This document shows, one piece after another, positions 1 to 9,858 of a stretch of 64,000 nt of DNA. Numbering within the stretch: position 1 is the first letter of the stretch; the number at the start of each line of letters is the position of its first letter. The DNA comes from Pseudomonas rhizoryzae. Lineage in GTDB: Bacteria > Pseudomonadota > Gammaproteobacteria > Pseudomonadales > Pseudomonadaceae. The notes under the pieces were generated by a model that had not been told where the DNA came from, made no database searches, and saw nothing but the letters and a program-made list of their open reading frames with translations. The stretch covers positions 361,761 through 425,760 of the forward strand of contig NZ_SULM01000004.1 of the NCBI RefSeq assembly GCF_005250615.1. Direction: 5' to 3'. The position numbers and the translations under genes were made by a program.

Positions 1-126
1 CTCCAATTGGCTGGTGCCGAATTCGTATTCGCCCGGTGCCATCACGCCCAGGGTGGCGGGCTTGGACTTGAGATTGAAGGCGATGGATTTGACGGTGCCG
101 TCGAAATATTCGTTGACCTTGAACAT
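1..126 (-). CDS. ppnP: Pyrimidine/purine nucleoside phosphorylase, N-terminal part
   Basis: The 42 codons present begin [17 protein letters not shown] and continue to GEYEFGTSQ, which is the start of the PpnP/YaiE (former DUF1255) family, small cupin-fold enzymes of about 94 residues that phosphorolyse several nucleosides to base and ribose 1-phosphate in the cytoplasm. The remainder lies beyond the left edge of the window. The ATG is preceded by an AAGGA-type ribosome site about 7 bases upstream. The conserved [12 protein letters not shown] stretch makes the family call firm; substrate range cannot be judged from a fragment. Confidence 0.9.
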   Translation of the reverse strand, partial: MFKVNEYFDGTVKSIAFNLKSKPATLGVMAPGEYEFGTSQLE

Positions 127-198
127 GCGGATTTCCTTGTGCGAGAGCGGTTAGAACCGTCCGCGAGTATGCCCAAGGCCGTCCCCGGCTGTCACCGG

Positions 199-750
199 TC
201 AGCGGGCGAAAGCCGGCAGACTGGTCGGCAGCAGCTTGGCGGTATTGCGCGCATCGGTCTCGGCGCGGTGCAGCACGCCGGTGAAGGCCAGGCCCGCCGA
301 TTCCAGGGCAGCGGTGAGGCCCAGGGGGCGTGCCAGGCCGCGCGCCTTGGCGAAGGCTTGCTTGAGATTGCGGTGCGGGACGCGGGCCAGGTGGGTGTGC
401 AGATCGTGCTCGCGCCAGGCGCGTTCGAGCAGGCGGCGGTCGAAGTCGCCCCAGCTGCACCAGCCGGCCAGGGTCGTCTCGTAGGCGCTCAACCAGGCTT
501 CGAAGGCGGGCCAGGTTGCCTCCAGTGGCTCGGCAGCGTCGACATCGGCCTGGCTGATGTGGGTCAGGTCACGACAGAAGGGGGTCAGCAAGGGCAGGCG
601 CAGCGGCTGGACGAACGTCTGGTAGCGATCCAGCTCCTGACCTTCGCCATCGACCATCACCGCGCCGATCTCGATGATCTCCATCAGTTCTATGGGCCAG
701 CCGCCGTCGTCGGTGGTCGCCTCCAGGTCCAGCACCAGCCAATGCTTCAT
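199..750 (-). CDS. DEDDh-family 3'-5' exonuclease
   Basis: A 183-residue protein with the layout of the KapD/ERI-1-like DEDDh exonucleases, which remove nucleotides from 3' ends using two metal ions. Visible catalytic positions are D8 and E10 (LVLDLEAT), D102 or D104 in WGDFDRR, and H161 with D166 in HRAETDARNT. The ATG at 750 was chosen because it has a GAGGG ribosome site and the DLE motif falls where this family has it; the frame stays open upstream to 870 but the extra residues have no family character. It is a single-domain enzyme and could act on RNA or DNA. The physiological substrate is unknown. Confidence 0.85.
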   Translation of the reverse strand: MKHWLVLDLEATTDDGGWPIELMEIIEIGAVMVDGEGQELDRYQTFVQPLRLPLLTPFCRDLTHISQADVDAAEPLEATWPAFEAWLSAYETTLAGWCSWGDFDRRLLERAWREHDLHTHLARVPHRNLKQAFAKARGLARPLGLTAALESAGLAFTGVLHRAETDARNTAKLLPTSLPAFAR

Positions 751-934
751 CGTCGCGCCCTCGGGCCAGCCGCCTCGATCTCGGAGATAAGACGGTGGAA
801 AAGCGGTGGGGTTGCGTGGAGCCTTGCGAATGAATGTTACATTCATGACTCGATAGCAGCATCTGGTCACGATTCGCTTGTTGTGCCCCGGCGTTGCTCT
901 TAAGCTTCAAGCGTCTTCCTCGCGAGTTTCACCC

Positions 935-1189
935 ATGGAGTGCCGTCCGGGTTGTGGCGCCTGCTGTATCGCGCCGTCGATCTCCTCACCGCTGCCGCGC
1001 ATGCCCCAGGGCAAGCCATCCGGCGTGCGCTGCGCCCACCTGGACAGCACCAACCGCTGCGATCTGTTCGGCTCGCCGCTGCGGCCCGCCGTGTGCGGTG
1101 GCTTCCAGGCCGAGCCGGCCTTCTGCGGCAGCAGCAGCGCCGAAGCCATGGCCATCCTGCTGCGGCTCGAGGGTGAAACCGCCGCCTGA
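935..1189 (+). CDS. YkgJ-type CxxCC cluster protein
   Basis: An 84-residue cytoplasmic protein beginning [11 protein letters not shown], the signature of the YkgJ/CxxCC family (zinc- or iron-chelating cysteine cluster). Further cysteines follow in [15 protein letters not shown], in RPAVCGGF and near FCGS, giving a typical set of eight. The family is widespread but its function is not established; metal binding is inferred from the cysteines. An upstream TTG at 878 is in frame, but the family starts at or close to the ATG used here. It is divergent from the exonuclease gene and followed after 47 bases by the START-domain gene. Confidence 0.8.
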   Translation: MECRPGCGACCIAPSISSPLPRMPQGKPSGVRCAHLDSTNRCDLFGSPLRPAVCGGFQAEPAFCGSSSAEAMAILLRLEGETAA

Positions 1190-1236
1190 TACTTTCTACC
1201 CAAGGCTCCGACAACCACAACAACAAGGGACGTCCC

Positions 1237-1836
1237 ATGCACAAGCCGCTTCGCTCCATCCTCGCCCTGACCCTGCTCGCAGCCACTGGCCTGGCCCAGG
1301 CCGATGACTGGCAACTCGCCAAGCAGGAAGATGGCATCCAGGTCTATACCCGCGCCGTGCCCGGTTCCAAGTACAAAGCCTACAAGGGCGTCGTCCAGAT
1401 CAAGGCCGATCCGGCCGCCATAGCCAAATTGCAGGACGATCCGGTGGGCTCCTGCAAGTGGATCTACCGTTGCCAGTCGCTACAGGTGCTCAAGCGTGAG
1501 GGCAACCAGGCCTGGACCTACATGCGCATCGACATGCCCTGGCCGGTCACCGCCCGGGACGTGGTGCTCCACGTGACCGAGCAAAAGACCCCCGATGGCG
1601 GGTTCACCCGCATCCTGGAAGGCGTGCCGGACTACCGCCCTCCGGTCGATGGCTACGTGCGGGTGGCGAGCTTCCAGGGGCAGTGGCGCGTGGTGCCGAA
1701 GAACGGTGGCTCGGAAGTGACCTACGAGGCCCAGAGCGAGCCGGGTGGCAGCGTGCCGTCCTGGCTGGCCAACAGCTTCGTGGTGGATGCTCCGCTCAAC
1801 ACCCTGAAGGGCCTGCGCCAGGCCGCGCAACGCTGA
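1237..1836 (+). CDS. Secreted START-domain lipid-binding protein
   Basis: A 199-residue protein with a clear Sec signal peptide (MHKPLRSILALTLLAATGLAQA, cleavage predicted after residue 22) followed by a START/Bet v1-like fold domain. The segment WQLAKQEDGIQVYTRAVPGS and the later tract MPWPVTARDVV are typical of bacterial START proteins, which bind lipids or other hydrophobic ligands in a deep cavity. The length is usual for the family. It probably acts in the periplasm. The ligand is unknown and the neighbours give no clue. Confidence 0.82.
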   Translation: MHKPLRSILALTLLAATGLAQADDWQLAKQEDGIQVYTRAVPGSKYKAYKGVVQIKADPAAIAKLQDDPVGSCKWIYRCQSLQVLKREGNQAWTYMRIDMPWPVTARDVVLHVTEQKTPDGGFTRILEGVPDYRPPVDGYVRVASFQGQWRVVPKNGGSEVTYEAQSEPGGSVPSWLANSFVVDAPLNTLKGLRQAAQR

Positions 1837-1888
1837 TCGAGGGGTATGGCTCCGGCGGTCGAACCCGCTGGAGCCTGAACGTTCGAGC

Positions 1889-1962
1889 AATACCACCCCT
1901 TTAGTTGACGGCGCCCCCGGTATGGCACACGCTCGCCACTGCCGTTGATTAATACCACCCCT
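1889..1962. repeat. Pair of 12-bp direct repeats
   Basis: The exact sequence AATACCACCCCT occurs at 1889-1900 and again at 1951-1962, 62 bases apart start to start, in the gap between the convergent START-protein and msrQ genes. There is no strong hairpin and no poly-T run that would explain it as an ordinary terminator. It may be a binding site pair or a remnant of a small repeat family. Confidence 0.6.
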
Positions 1963-2010
1963 ATATGTAGGCGGTGGAAGGGTTGTCCTCCCTGCCTCGC
2001 CCGCCCGTGA

Positions 2011-2622
2011 TCAACGGGTGGGGGCGGTCGCCGGCTGGCGGCGGCGCCGACGGCGCCAGCCGTCCACCAGGCGGAAGGTCAACAAGGCTGCGCCTATGAC
2101 GGCATAGATCGTCCATTCCTCGATGTTCGAGCGCACGATCCAGAGGTAGTGCAGCAGTCCCAGGCCGAGCACCAGGTAGGCGAGCCGATGCAGCGCCTTC
2201 CAGCGTTTGCCCAGCTTGCGCATGGCCAGGCGATTCGAGGTCACGGCAAGGGCCAGCAGGATCAGCAGCGCGGCGAAACCGACGATGATGTAGGGCCGGC
2301 GCTGTAATTCCGTGCCCAATTGCGAGAGGTCGAAGCCCAGCACGAAGGTCAGGTAGCCGAGAAAGTGCAGCAGGGCGTAGGTGAAGGTCCAGAGGCCCAG
2401 CTGGCGGCGAATCACCGGCCAGAGCTTCCAGCGGGTCAGGCGCGACAGCGGCGTCAGGCTCAGCGTCAGCAGCAGCAACACCAGGGCGCCGGTGCCGAGG
2501 TTGTCCAGCAGCACCTTGCCCGGATCGGGGCCGAGCGCGAAGGTCCAGGCCTGGTACAGCCACCACAGCGGCGGGCAGAGCGCGGCGACGAATACGGCAA
2601 GGCGCCAGAGCAGCAACCCCAT
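2011..2622 (-). CDS. msrQ: MsrQ, haem-binding membrane subunit of the periplasmic methionine sulfoxide reductase
   Basis: A 203-residue integral membrane protein with about six hydrophobic helices, matching the MsrQ/YedZ family. MsrQ carries b-type haem and passes electrons from the quinone pool or from flavin reductase to the periplasmic molybdoenzyme MsrP. Family-typical segments are [23 protein letters not shown] and [11 protein letters not shown], containing candidate haem-ligand histidines. Its ATG overlaps the msrP stop codon by one base (TGATG), so translation is coupled to msrP. The C terminus is a run of arginines expected to face the cytoplasm. Confidence 0.93.
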   Translation of the reverse strand: MGLLLWRLAVFVAALCPPLWWLYQAWTFALGPDPGKVLLDNLGTGALVLLLLTLSLTPLSRLTRWKLWPVIRRQLGLWTFTYALLHFLGYLTFVLGFDLSQLGTELQRRPYIIVGFAALLILLALAVTSNRLAMRKLGKRWKALHRLAYLVLGLGLLHYLWIVRSNIEEWTIYAVIGAALLTFRLVDGWRRRRRRQPATAPTR

Positions 2623-3632
2623 CAGTAGTTTCTCCGCAGATCCATGCCGGTATAGAGCGAGGCCACTTCCTCGCCATAGCCGTTGAACATCAGCGTCGGC
2701 CGGATATTCGGGCTGAACAGCCCGCTGGGCAGGCGGCGTTCGCGGGCCTGGCTCCAGCGCGGATGGTCCACTTCCGGATTGACGTTGGCATAGAAGCCGT
2801 ATTCGTTGGGCGCCATGCTCTGCCAGGTGGTACGCGGCTGCTCTGCCACCAGGCTGATGCGGACGATGGACTTGATGCCCTTGAAGCCGTATTTCCAGGG
2901 CACGATCAGTCGTAGCGGGGCGCCGTTCTGGTTGGGCAGCACCCGGCCATACATGCCCACCGTCATCAGCGTCAGCGGATGCATGGCTTCATCCAAGCGC
3001 AGGCCTTCCACATAGGGCCAGTCCAGCAGGGCGAAGCTGGAGTTCATGCCGGGCATGTGCTTGGGGTCCTTGAGCGTTTCGAAGCGCACGTAGCGGGCCT
3101 TGCCGGTCGGTTCGACGCGCTTGAGCAGGCTGGCCAGCGGAAAGCCCAGCCAGGGGATGACCATCGACCAGGCCTCCACGCACCTCATGCGGTAGATGCG
3201 TTCTTCCAGGGTATCGGGGCCGAACAGGTCTTCCAGGCCGTAGGTGCCGGGCTTGCCCACCTCGCCGTCGACCACCACGCTCCAGGGCTGGGTCGGCAAT
3301 TGACCGGCATGGGCGGCGGGGTCGCTCTTGTCCGGGCCGAATTCATAGTAGTTGTTGTAGTGGGTAGCGTCCTTGAAGGGGGTGATGGCCTCGTCCTTGA
3401 CGGTCGCCGCCTGCCAGCGGGTGTCGGGCAGCTTGCGCTGGAACCAGTCCGGACCCTTCGCCGGGTCGACGTCGGCGTAGCTGGAGGGGTCCGCCAGGGC
3501 CCAGCGGGGCAGGGCGGCGCCCGCCACCAGGGCCGCACCGGCGCCGAGCAACTGGCGGCGGGACAGGTAGACGGCTTCGGGAGTGATCTCCGACGCACGA
3601 CAGGCGGAGCGCGGAACGATCTTGATCGGCAT
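2622..3632 (-). CDS. msrP: MsrP, periplasmic protein-methionine-sulfoxide reductase catalytic subunit
   Basis: A 336-residue molybdopterin enzyme (YedY/MsrP) that repairs oxidised methionines in envelope proteins. The twin-arginine export signal SRRQLLG lies at about residues 24-30 and is followed by a hydrophobic stretch; the molybdenum-ligand cysteine is in the motif RMRCVEAW. The frame is open 62 codons further upstream, but the ATG at 3632 has a good GAGG ribosome site and places the Tat motif correctly. It is the first gene of the msrPQ operon and divergent from the dihydroxyacetone kinase gene across a 218-base gap that must hold both promoters. Confidence 0.94.
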   Translation of the reverse strand: MPIKIVPRSACRASEITPEAVYLSRRQLLGAGAALVAGAALPRWALADPSSYADVDPAKGPDWFQRKLPDTRWQAATVKDEAITPFKDATHYNNYYEFGPDKSDPAAHAGQLPTQPWSVVVDGEVGKPGTYGLEDLFGPDTLEERIYRMRCVEAWSMVIPWLGFPLASLLKRVEPTGKARYVRFETLKDPKHMPGMNSSFALLDWPYVEGLRLDEAMHPLTLMTVGMYGRVLPNQNGAPLRLIVPWKYGFKGIKSIVRISLVAEQPRTTWQSMAPNEYGFYANVNPEVDHPRWSQARERRLPSGLFSPNIRPTLMFNGYGEEVASLYTGMDLRRNY

Positions 3633-3850
3633 GACGAACCTCGACGGGGAGCGCTCGAAAGAGAGCGGCTGGCAATCAGCATGAGACATCCCGGTCGTGA
3701 AAAACTTCCCAGCCCAGACGATAGCCTGCCGCCCCGGTCCGGCGGAAGGCCGCTGCGCTACAGTTTGCCTTTGGTTCAGGTAGGGCAGTGACCGGGCAGG
3801 GTCGAGACCCCGTGCCATACTCCAGCCACCCTCACCCTTGGGAGTGCCAA

Positions 3851-5548
3851 ATGAAGAAGTTGATCAATAGCCCCACCGCAGTGGTTCGCGAATTGCTCGA
3901 AGGACTCGTGAGTCTCGATCCCAACCTGGCCTTGCTGGCTGACGAACAGGTCGTGCTACGCCAGCCGCTGGCGGATCGCCAGGCACGTCCCGTGGCAGTG
4001 ATCTCCGGTGGCGGCAGCGGTCATGAACCGGCCCATGCCGGCTACGTGGGTGAGGGGATGCTGACCGCGGCCGTGGCCGGTGACGTCTTCACCTCGCCCA
4101 GCGTGGATGCGGTGCTGGCGGCCATCCGCGCGGCGGCGGGTCCGGCCGGCGCGCTGCTGGTGGTGAAGAACTACACCGGCGACCGCCTTAACTTCGGCCT
4201 CGCCGCCGAACTGGCTCGTAGCGAGGGCATCCCCGTCGAGACGGTGCTGGTGGCGGACGACGCCGCCCTGCGCCATACCGTGGCGCCGGAGAAGCGTCGG
4301 GGCATCGCCGGCACCGTGCTGATCCACAAGCTCGCCGGCGCGGCGGCCGCGGCCGGACGGCCGCTGGCCGAGGTGGCCAGCCTGGCCCGCGCGGCGGCTG
4401 CGGAATTGCGCAGCATGAGCGTTGCCCTGGGCGCCTGCACGGTACCGGCGGTGGGGCACCCGGGCTTCGAGCTGGCCGACGATGAGGTGGAATGGGGCCT
4501 GGGCATCCACGGCGAGCAGGGCGTCGAACGCGGCCCCTGGCTGGGCGCCGATGCCACCGTGGCGCGGCTGCTGGATACCCTGGTCGAAGACGGTGGCTAT
4601 CCCGCCGGGACGCGCCTGGCGTTGCTGGTCAATGGGTTGGGCGCGACGCCGCCGCTGGAGCTCGCCCTGGTGGCGCGGGCCGCCCTGCTCGACCTGCGTC
4701 GGCGCGGCTTCGAGGTGGCGCGGGCCTGGACCGGCACCTTCCTCAGTGCGCTGGACATGCCGGGCTGTTCGCTGTCGCTGCTGCCGGTGGACGAGGCGCG
4801 CCTGGCCCTGCTGGATGCGCCAACGCAAGCCCGCGCCTGGGCCGGCGACGGTCGGGTGCCGTCGGCGCCCCAGCGAGTGTCCGCGCCCCCGGCTGCGGCC
4901 GCGGTTGTCGCCAGCACAGCCGGTCCCCTGGCCGAGCGCCTGCGCGCGGCGGCGGACGCCGTGATCGCCACCTTGCTCACCAACGAAGCCCGCCTCACCG
5001 AACTGGACAGCCGCGCCGGCGACGGCGACCTCGGCACCAGCCTCGCCCGCGGTGCCGAAGCCATGCGCGCGCTACCGGCCAGTGCCTGGTACAGCCCTGC
5101 CAGTGCGCTGGCCGCCACGGGGCAGGCGCTGCGCCGGGCCATCGGCGGCAGTTCCGGACCCTTCTATGCCTGCGCCCTGGTTCGCGCGGCCCAGGTGCTG
5201 GACGGCGTGGAGCGACCGACGTTGGCCCAGTGGGCCCAGGCCTTCGAGCAGGCGGTGCAGGCCCTGGCCGAATTGGGTGGTGCCCAGCCAGGGCAACGCA
5301 CCATGCTCGATGCCTTGCGACCGGCGGCGGACGAGCTGCTGGCGGCTGCGCAAGCCGGAGCGAGTCCCGCGGAGGCCTTCAAGGCGGCGCTCGCCAAGGC
5401 CCGGGCCGGCGCCGATGCCACCGCCGAGATGGTGCCGGGCCAGGGGCGCGCCAGCTACCTGGGCTCGCGCACCCTGGGCATTCCCGATGGCGGCGCCGTG
5501 GCGGTGGTGTGCTGGTTGGAGGCGCTGGAGCCAGTGGTCGCGTCTTAA
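3851..5548 (+). CDS. dhaK: ATP-dependent dihydroxyacetone kinase, fused DhaK-DhaL
   Basis: A 565-residue protein fusing a DhaK substrate-binding domain (about 1-330) to an ATP-binding DhaL domain (about 350-560), the arrangement of the ATP-dependent (Citrobacter-type) enzymes rather than the PTS-dependent three-protein system. It phosphorylates dihydroxyacetone, and often glyceraldehyde, feeding glycolysis. Visible motifs are [15 protein letters not shown] near residue 53, the substrate-linking histidine at about H220 in GIHGEQG, DGDLGT of the DhaL nucleotide site and the terminal GRASYLG-x-RTLG tract. The ATG is preceded by GGGAG. The gene ends in a TTAA shared with the stop codon of the convergent GH65 gene. 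Confidence 0.92.
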   Translation: MKKLINSPTAVVRELLEGLVSLDPNLALLADEQVVLRQPLADRQARPVAVISGGGSGHEPAHAGYVGEGMLTAAVAGDVFTSPSVDAVLAAIRAAAGPAGALLVVKNYTGDRLNFGLAAELARSEGIPVETVLVADDAALRHTVAPEKRRGIAGTVLIHKLAGAAAAAGRPLAEVASLARAAAAELRSMSVALGACTVPAVGHPGFELADDEVEWGLGIHGEQGVERGPWLGADATVARLLDTLVEDGGYPAGTRLALLVNGLGATPPLELALVARAALLDLRRRGFEVARAWTGTFLSALDMPGCSLSLLPVDEARLALLDAPTQARAWAGDGRVPSAPQRVSAPPAAAAVVASTAGPLAERLRAAADAVIATLLTNEARLTELDSRAGDGDLGTSLARGAEAMRALPASAWYSPASALAATGQALRRAIGGSSGPFYACALVRAAQVLDGVERPTLAQWAQAFEQAVQALAELGGAQPGQRTMLDALRPAADELLAAAQAGASPAEAFKAALAKARAGADATAEMVPGQGRASYLGSRTLGIPDGGAVAVVCWLEALEPVVAS

Positions 5549-7934
5549 TCCCGCTGCCAGGACCAGACCGCAGTACCCCTTAGCTCGACAGTGCCCGCGC
5601 CGGTCAGCAGCTTGACCGGCGCAGCCGCGGGGTCCGCCAGGCGTAAGCTCAGGCGCGGTGGTTCCCAACCGACCTGGAGCAGGCGACCTCGGTAGAGCAG
5701 TTGCAGGCGGGTAGCCGGCAAGGCCGCAGGCGGCGCCGGCTGCACCTGCAAGCCGTCGGGCGTCGGCCAGAGTCCCAGGTAGTGACGCTGCAGCACGTCC
5801 AAGGTCCCGGCCATGGCCGCCAGGTGGATGCCTTCCCGAGCGCCGCTGTCCGCGGCGGCGCCCAGGTCGGTATCCAGGCTGTCGCTGAAGAAGGTCCAGG
5901 AGGCTTGGCTATCGTAGGCGGCCAGGGCGCCGGCGCAGACGGCCTTCGACAGACTGGATTCATGACTCAGGCGGGCCAGGTGATAGTCCAGTGTCTTGCG
6001 TTCGCCAGCGTCGTCCCATCGATAGCCCAGGCGGCCGAGCAGGCGTTGCAGTTCCGCCTGCGGCAGCAGATGCAGGGCCATCAGGGTATCGGCCTGCTTG
6101 CTGAGCTGGTAGCGGTTGCAACTGTCGCCACGCGCTTCCAGCCACCAGTCCAGGCGCGGTCCCTCGTGGTCTGCCAGCCATTCCGGCGGTGCCGGCAGCA
6201 GGTCGCCGAAGCCGCTGAATTGATCGAGCACGCCGTCTTCCCGGAACGGCAGGTGGAGGGCGGCGGAGATGGCCGCCCAGTCTGCCGGTTCCCCTGGCTC
6301 CAGACCCAGCCGCTCGCACAGCGCCCGGTTCTGGGCTGCGGGTAACAGATCGAGCACCCGACCGGCGCACTCCAGGGTCCAGGCGGCCAGCAGGTTGGTG
6401 TAGGCGTTGTCGTCCAGCCCCGGCGCGGCGGCGTCCGGATAGGCGTCGTGGTATTCGTCCGGGCCGACGACGCCGCGGATGCGATAGCGCTGCAGGCGGT
6501 CGTCGAAGCTGGCCTGGCTGGCGCAGCAGCGAGCCACCTCCAGGATCAGCTCGCCACCCACGCCGCCGAGAAAGTCCAGATCGCCGGTGGCCAGATAGAA
6601 CTGCCAGGCGTTGTGGGCCACCGCCAGGCCCAGGTGATACTGCAGAAACGTCTGGTCCCGCACCCAGTGGCCGGACAGCGGAAAGTACTGGTAGGGCGGG
6701 GTTTCTTCCGCGCCGTCCACCCCGCTGCGCCAGGGAAACAGCGCGCCACGCCAGCCCCGGCGGCGTGCCCGTTCGCGGGCCTGGTCCAGGCGGCGGTGGC
6801 GGTAGTCCAGCAGGCCGCGGGCCGCCTGGGGAAAGTGGCTGGCGAGCCAGGGCAGGGCGAAGATCTCGTCCCAGAAGATCTGGCCGAAGTAGCCCTCCTG
6901 CCAGCCTCGCGGTGGCAGCCCCTGGTCGCGGCTCCCCTGGTGATCCACGGTCTGCAGTAGGTGGAAGGCAGCGAAATTCAGCTTGCGCTGCAAGCTGGGC
7001 GCGGTTTCCAGTTGCAGCCCCGACCAGCGTTCGGCCCAGACGGCAGCGTGGCCGCGCTCCAGCTCGTCGAAGTGGGTTTCCGCCCCGGCAGCGAGCTGGT
7101 CCAGGGCGGCCTCGCAGGTCATGGCTTCTTCCTCGACCGCTACCACAATACGTTTTTCCAGGATCAGGCGCTGTCCGGACGCCAAGACGATGCGGCTGTC
7201 GTGCTGCAGTCTTGGTCCCTGTTCACTGGCCTCCCAGTCCAACGAGAGATTGCTCAGCAGCAGGGTCGCTATGCAGGCTTCACCGCGACCGGCCGGGGGG
7301 CGACCCGGACGGCGGCGCCCGTGGTGCGGGTCAGCTGTTGCCGAAGGATCAGGCGGCGACCCTCGTAAGCCGCATTGCGCTCGATCAGGGCATTTTCCAC
7401 CCCGGCATCCAGGGTGGCGCGCTGGCGCAAGTCCGCGGCAGGTCCGAGATTGCACAGTGTCCAGCGCAGCACGATCAACCGAGGATCGGCCGCGCTGACG
7501 AAGCGTCTTTCGTTGACGGCAAGCGCCAGGCCGTCCAGCCTCACCTCGAAGTCACGGATCAGGCAGGCCGTCTGCAGGTCCAGCGCGTAGTGGTAGTTCA
7601 GCGGTGGTTGGCGTCGGGGATCGTACCAATGCTGAGCACTGCCCAGATTCAGTCCCAAGGGGTCCGGCAAGCGGATCAGGGCGGACAGCCGCGCCTCGGA
7701 TAGCCGCACCTCGGATAGCCGCACCTCGGTATCGGCGACCTGGCGCGGGGAGCGATCGTACCAGCCAGCATGGTAGAGACCGGGGTAATTGGTGCCGTCA
7801 GGCGCCAGGGTCGACAGTTCCGGCAGCGCGCCGCGCAGGGAGAGCCTGCCGTTGGCCAGGGTGAAGAGCGCCTCGCGGCGGCGTTCGTCCCGGGGGTCGA
7901 AACGGTCGAAGCTCAGCTGGCCGGCAGGGCTCAT
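5545..7934 (-). pseudogene. Glycoside hydrolase family 65 enzyme, frameshifted
   Basis: Two adjacent reading frames together make one GH65 protein of about 796 residues, the usual size for this family of inverting disaccharide phosphorylases and hydrolases (maltose, trehalose, kojibiose and relatives). The N-terminal part (7934 to about 7295) carries the beta-sandwich domain; the C-terminal part has the (alpha/alpha)6 barrel with the catalytic-acid motif VVGPDEYHD and the later KQADTLM tract. The frames meet at a run of six G/C pairs at 7295-7300; one extra base there restores a smooth join reading VRVAPPAGRGEAC. It is therefore a real one-base deletion, a sequencing error or a programmed slip. 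The start overlaps the pfkB stop (ATGA). Confidence 0.85.
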
Positions 7935-8890
7935 TCGGGGATCTCCAGGGCCTGCCAGCGTTCGGCGAGGCGCTCGGCCAGGGCCAGCACCTCGGTGCGC
8001 CCGGCATAGGCTTCCTGGGAGCCGGCACCGGTCACCGCCAGGCTGGCCGCCGCGGTGGCCCAGGCGGCGGCTTCTCGCGGCGGGCGTCCTTCCAATAGGC
8101 CGATGGCGAACACCCCGGTGAAGGCATCGCCAGCACCGGTCGAATCCACGGGGTCCACCGGCTCGGGCGGCAGGTGCCAGAGTCGTTCGCCCTCGGCCAA
8201 CACGCAGCCGCCGTCGGCCAGCTTGATGCAGACCAGCGGGGTACCTCTTTGCTGAAGGCAGCGGGCGGCGCGGCCCAGGCTGGGTAGATCGTCGAGTCGT
8301 TCGTCGAGCAGCCCGGCGGCTTCTTCTTCGTTGGGCGTCAGCGCCGTGATCCGGTCCGCCAGGTCCGCGGGCAGGCGACCGGGGAAGGAGGGATCGACCA
8401 CCACGGCGAGTCCGCGGGCGGCGGCGGTTTCGATGGCCTGCCGGACGATCGCGCGGGGAATCTCGCAGTCCAGCACTAGCATGGCGTCGGCGGGTGCGGT
8501 CGTCAGTCGCTGCTGCAACGCCTGGCGCGAGGCGTCGTCCCAGCGGTCGTTGGCGTTGTTGGCGAGCACGATGCGTTTCTTGCCGCTGGGCGGCACCAGG
8601 ATCATCGAGACGGCGGTGGCGGAACCGGCAGCGCGGGTCACCCCGGCCAGCGCCACCCCGGCGCGCCGCAGCGGCTCCAGGGCCTGCGCGGCCAGCTCAT
8701 CGTCGCCCACCCGCCCCAGCAGCAGACTCCGATGGCCGAAGCGCGCGGCGAGATAGGCGGTGTTGGCCGCCTTGCCGCCGGGGCGACGCTGGAAGTCGTC
8801 GGCCAACAGGGTCTCGGCGCTATCCAGATTCCGGGTGGTGCGGACCTGGAAATCGGCATTGATGCTGCCTAGGGAAATCAGAAAAGCCAC
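7931..8890 (-). CDS. PfkB-family carbohydrate kinase (ribokinase-like)
   Basis: A 319-residue sugar kinase. The N-terminal signature GGKAANTAYLAARFG (about residues 38-52) and the C-terminal signature DSTGAGDAFTG, with the catalytic aspartate in GAGD, define the PfkB/ribokinase family, which phosphorylates furanose sugars or nucleosides with ATP. The start is a GTG with a GAGG ribosome site eight bases upstream; the frame continues open far upstream but without family sequence. The stop overlaps the GH65 start by four bases (ATGA), so the two are translationally coupled. The natural guess is that it phosphorylates a sugar released by the GH65 enzyme, but the substrate cannot be read from the sequence. 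Confidence 0.87.
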   Translation of the reverse strand: MAFLISLGSINADFQVRTTRNLDSAETLLADDFQRRPGGKAANTAYLAARFGHRSLLLGRVGDDELAAQALEPLRRAGVALAGVTRAAGSATAVSMILVPPSGKKRIVLANNANDRWDDASRQALQQRLTTAPADAMLVLDCEIPRAIVRQAIETAAARGLAVVVDPSFPGRLPADLADRITALTPNEEEAAGLLDERLDDLPSLGRAARCLQQRGTPLVCIKLADGGCVLAEGERLWHLPPEPVDPVDSTGAGDAFTGVFAIGLLEGRPPREAAAWATAAASLAVTGAGSQEAYAGRTEVLALAERLAERWQALEIPE

Positions 8891-8964
8891 GCTGATGACC
8901 TCGCGTATAGCGGTATCCTTCGGCTTCGCCGCCGACGGTCGCGCGGACCGCCCGCGACGCCCGG

Positions 8965-9636
8965 TTAGCGACCTCGGGAGGCGTGCGGGCCCGACGCCGC
9001 ACCGTGCCTGCCTGCCATCAGCGCCAGCAGCGCCCCCAAGGCGGCCAGCGCCATGTCCTTTTGCGCATCCCAGAAGTCGTCCTGCGCACCGACGATGTCG
9101 GCGCCGTGGAAATAGTCCCCGCCCACCCATTCCATGAGTTCGTAAGTGGCCGACGAGGCCAGGATGAATTCCAAGGCCAGGTAGGAGGCGCGCCAGCCGT
9201 GCAGGCCGGTCAGCGCGACGATTACCTCCCGCCAGGGCCGGGCGAGCAGCAGCCCATAGGCGAAGTGGACCAGGCGGTCGAATTGGTTGCGCTCGAAACC
9301 CAGCGTCAGGTCCAGGCTGCGACCGGTCAGGCGCCGCCAGCCCGCGTCGTAAGGGACCTGGGCGTAACCGTAGTGAGCGCCGATTTCGTGCAGCGTGAGA
9401 AAGGCGCAAAGCGCCACGGCGGCGCCCGCGGAGAGCCGGAATCGGCGGTAGCCGGCCAGCAAGGCGGCCAACAGCGCCGCCACCAACAGGTTTTCCATGA
9501 TCCAGGCCGTGCGATCCAGCGGCTGCCAACCCAGTGCCAGGGTGATCAGCAGGAACAGCCCTAGTAGCGCAAAATGCAGAAGACCGTTGGGCTTGCCATG
9601 GCCGGTGGCGGAATACGACGGGGTATCTGGCGGCAA
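8965..9636 (-). CDS. DUF2238 (YjdF-like) inner-membrane protein
   Basis: A 223-residue polytopic membrane protein with about six hydrophobic helices and the DUF2238 hallmarks LHEIGAHYGYAQVPYD, NQFDRLVHFAYGLLL, SATYELMEWVGG and DFWDAQKDM. The conserved His, Glu and Asp residues inside the helices suggest a buried polar or metal site, but no function is known for the family. The start is a TTG at 9636 with GAGGG upstream; no ATG is available in frame. It precedes pfkB on the same strand with a 74-base gap and may be in the same transcript. Confidence 0.8.
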   Translation of the reverse strand: MPPDTPSYSATGHGKPNGLLHFALLGLFLLITLALGWQPLDRTAWIMENLLVAALLAALLAGYRRFRLSAGAAVALCAFLTLHEIGAHYGYAQVPYDAGWRRLTGRSLDLTLGFERNQFDRLVHFAYGLLLARPWREVIVALTGLHGWRASYLALEFILASSATYELMEWVGGDYFHGADIVGAQDDFWDAQKDMALAALGALLALMAGRHGAASGPHASRGR

Positions 9637-9858
9637 ACGAAGCCCTCGGTTGGAAATGGCAGGGCCGCGGAGGCGCGCCCCGGCGTGCCTCCGGTTGACC
9701 GGGGGAGTCGTGTGGACGTTCGAGCGCAGCGGTCGTTGCTTTTTTCGCCGGCCGCCTCGACCGGCGCCGCCCCTGGTTTTCCAAGCGCGACGGAGGCACT
9801 GGCGCCGCTTGCCGCGGGTCCCAAGCCCAAGACCTCACCCAGGCTCTGGAGCACCCTT

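Noticed and set aside
7..903. A long forward open frame of 298 codons over the start of the window
   Set aside because: It lies opposite ppnP and the DEDDh exonuclease, whose motifs are clear; the forward translation is low-complexity and typical of the reverse side of a GC-rich gene.
1923..1937. Possible sigma-54 promoter (TGGCAC followed by GC)
   Set aside because: The GG to GC spacing is nine rather than ten bases, and it points to no gene start.
3633..3818. N-terminal extension of msrP by 62 codons
   Set aside because: It would bury the twin-arginine signal inside the protein; the ATG at 3632 has a good ribosome site.
8891..9838. Open frame upstream of and continuous with pfkB
   Set aside because: It lies over the DUF2238 gene in another frame, has no family similarity, and the GTG at 8890 has a good ribosome site and starts the PfkB family sequence.
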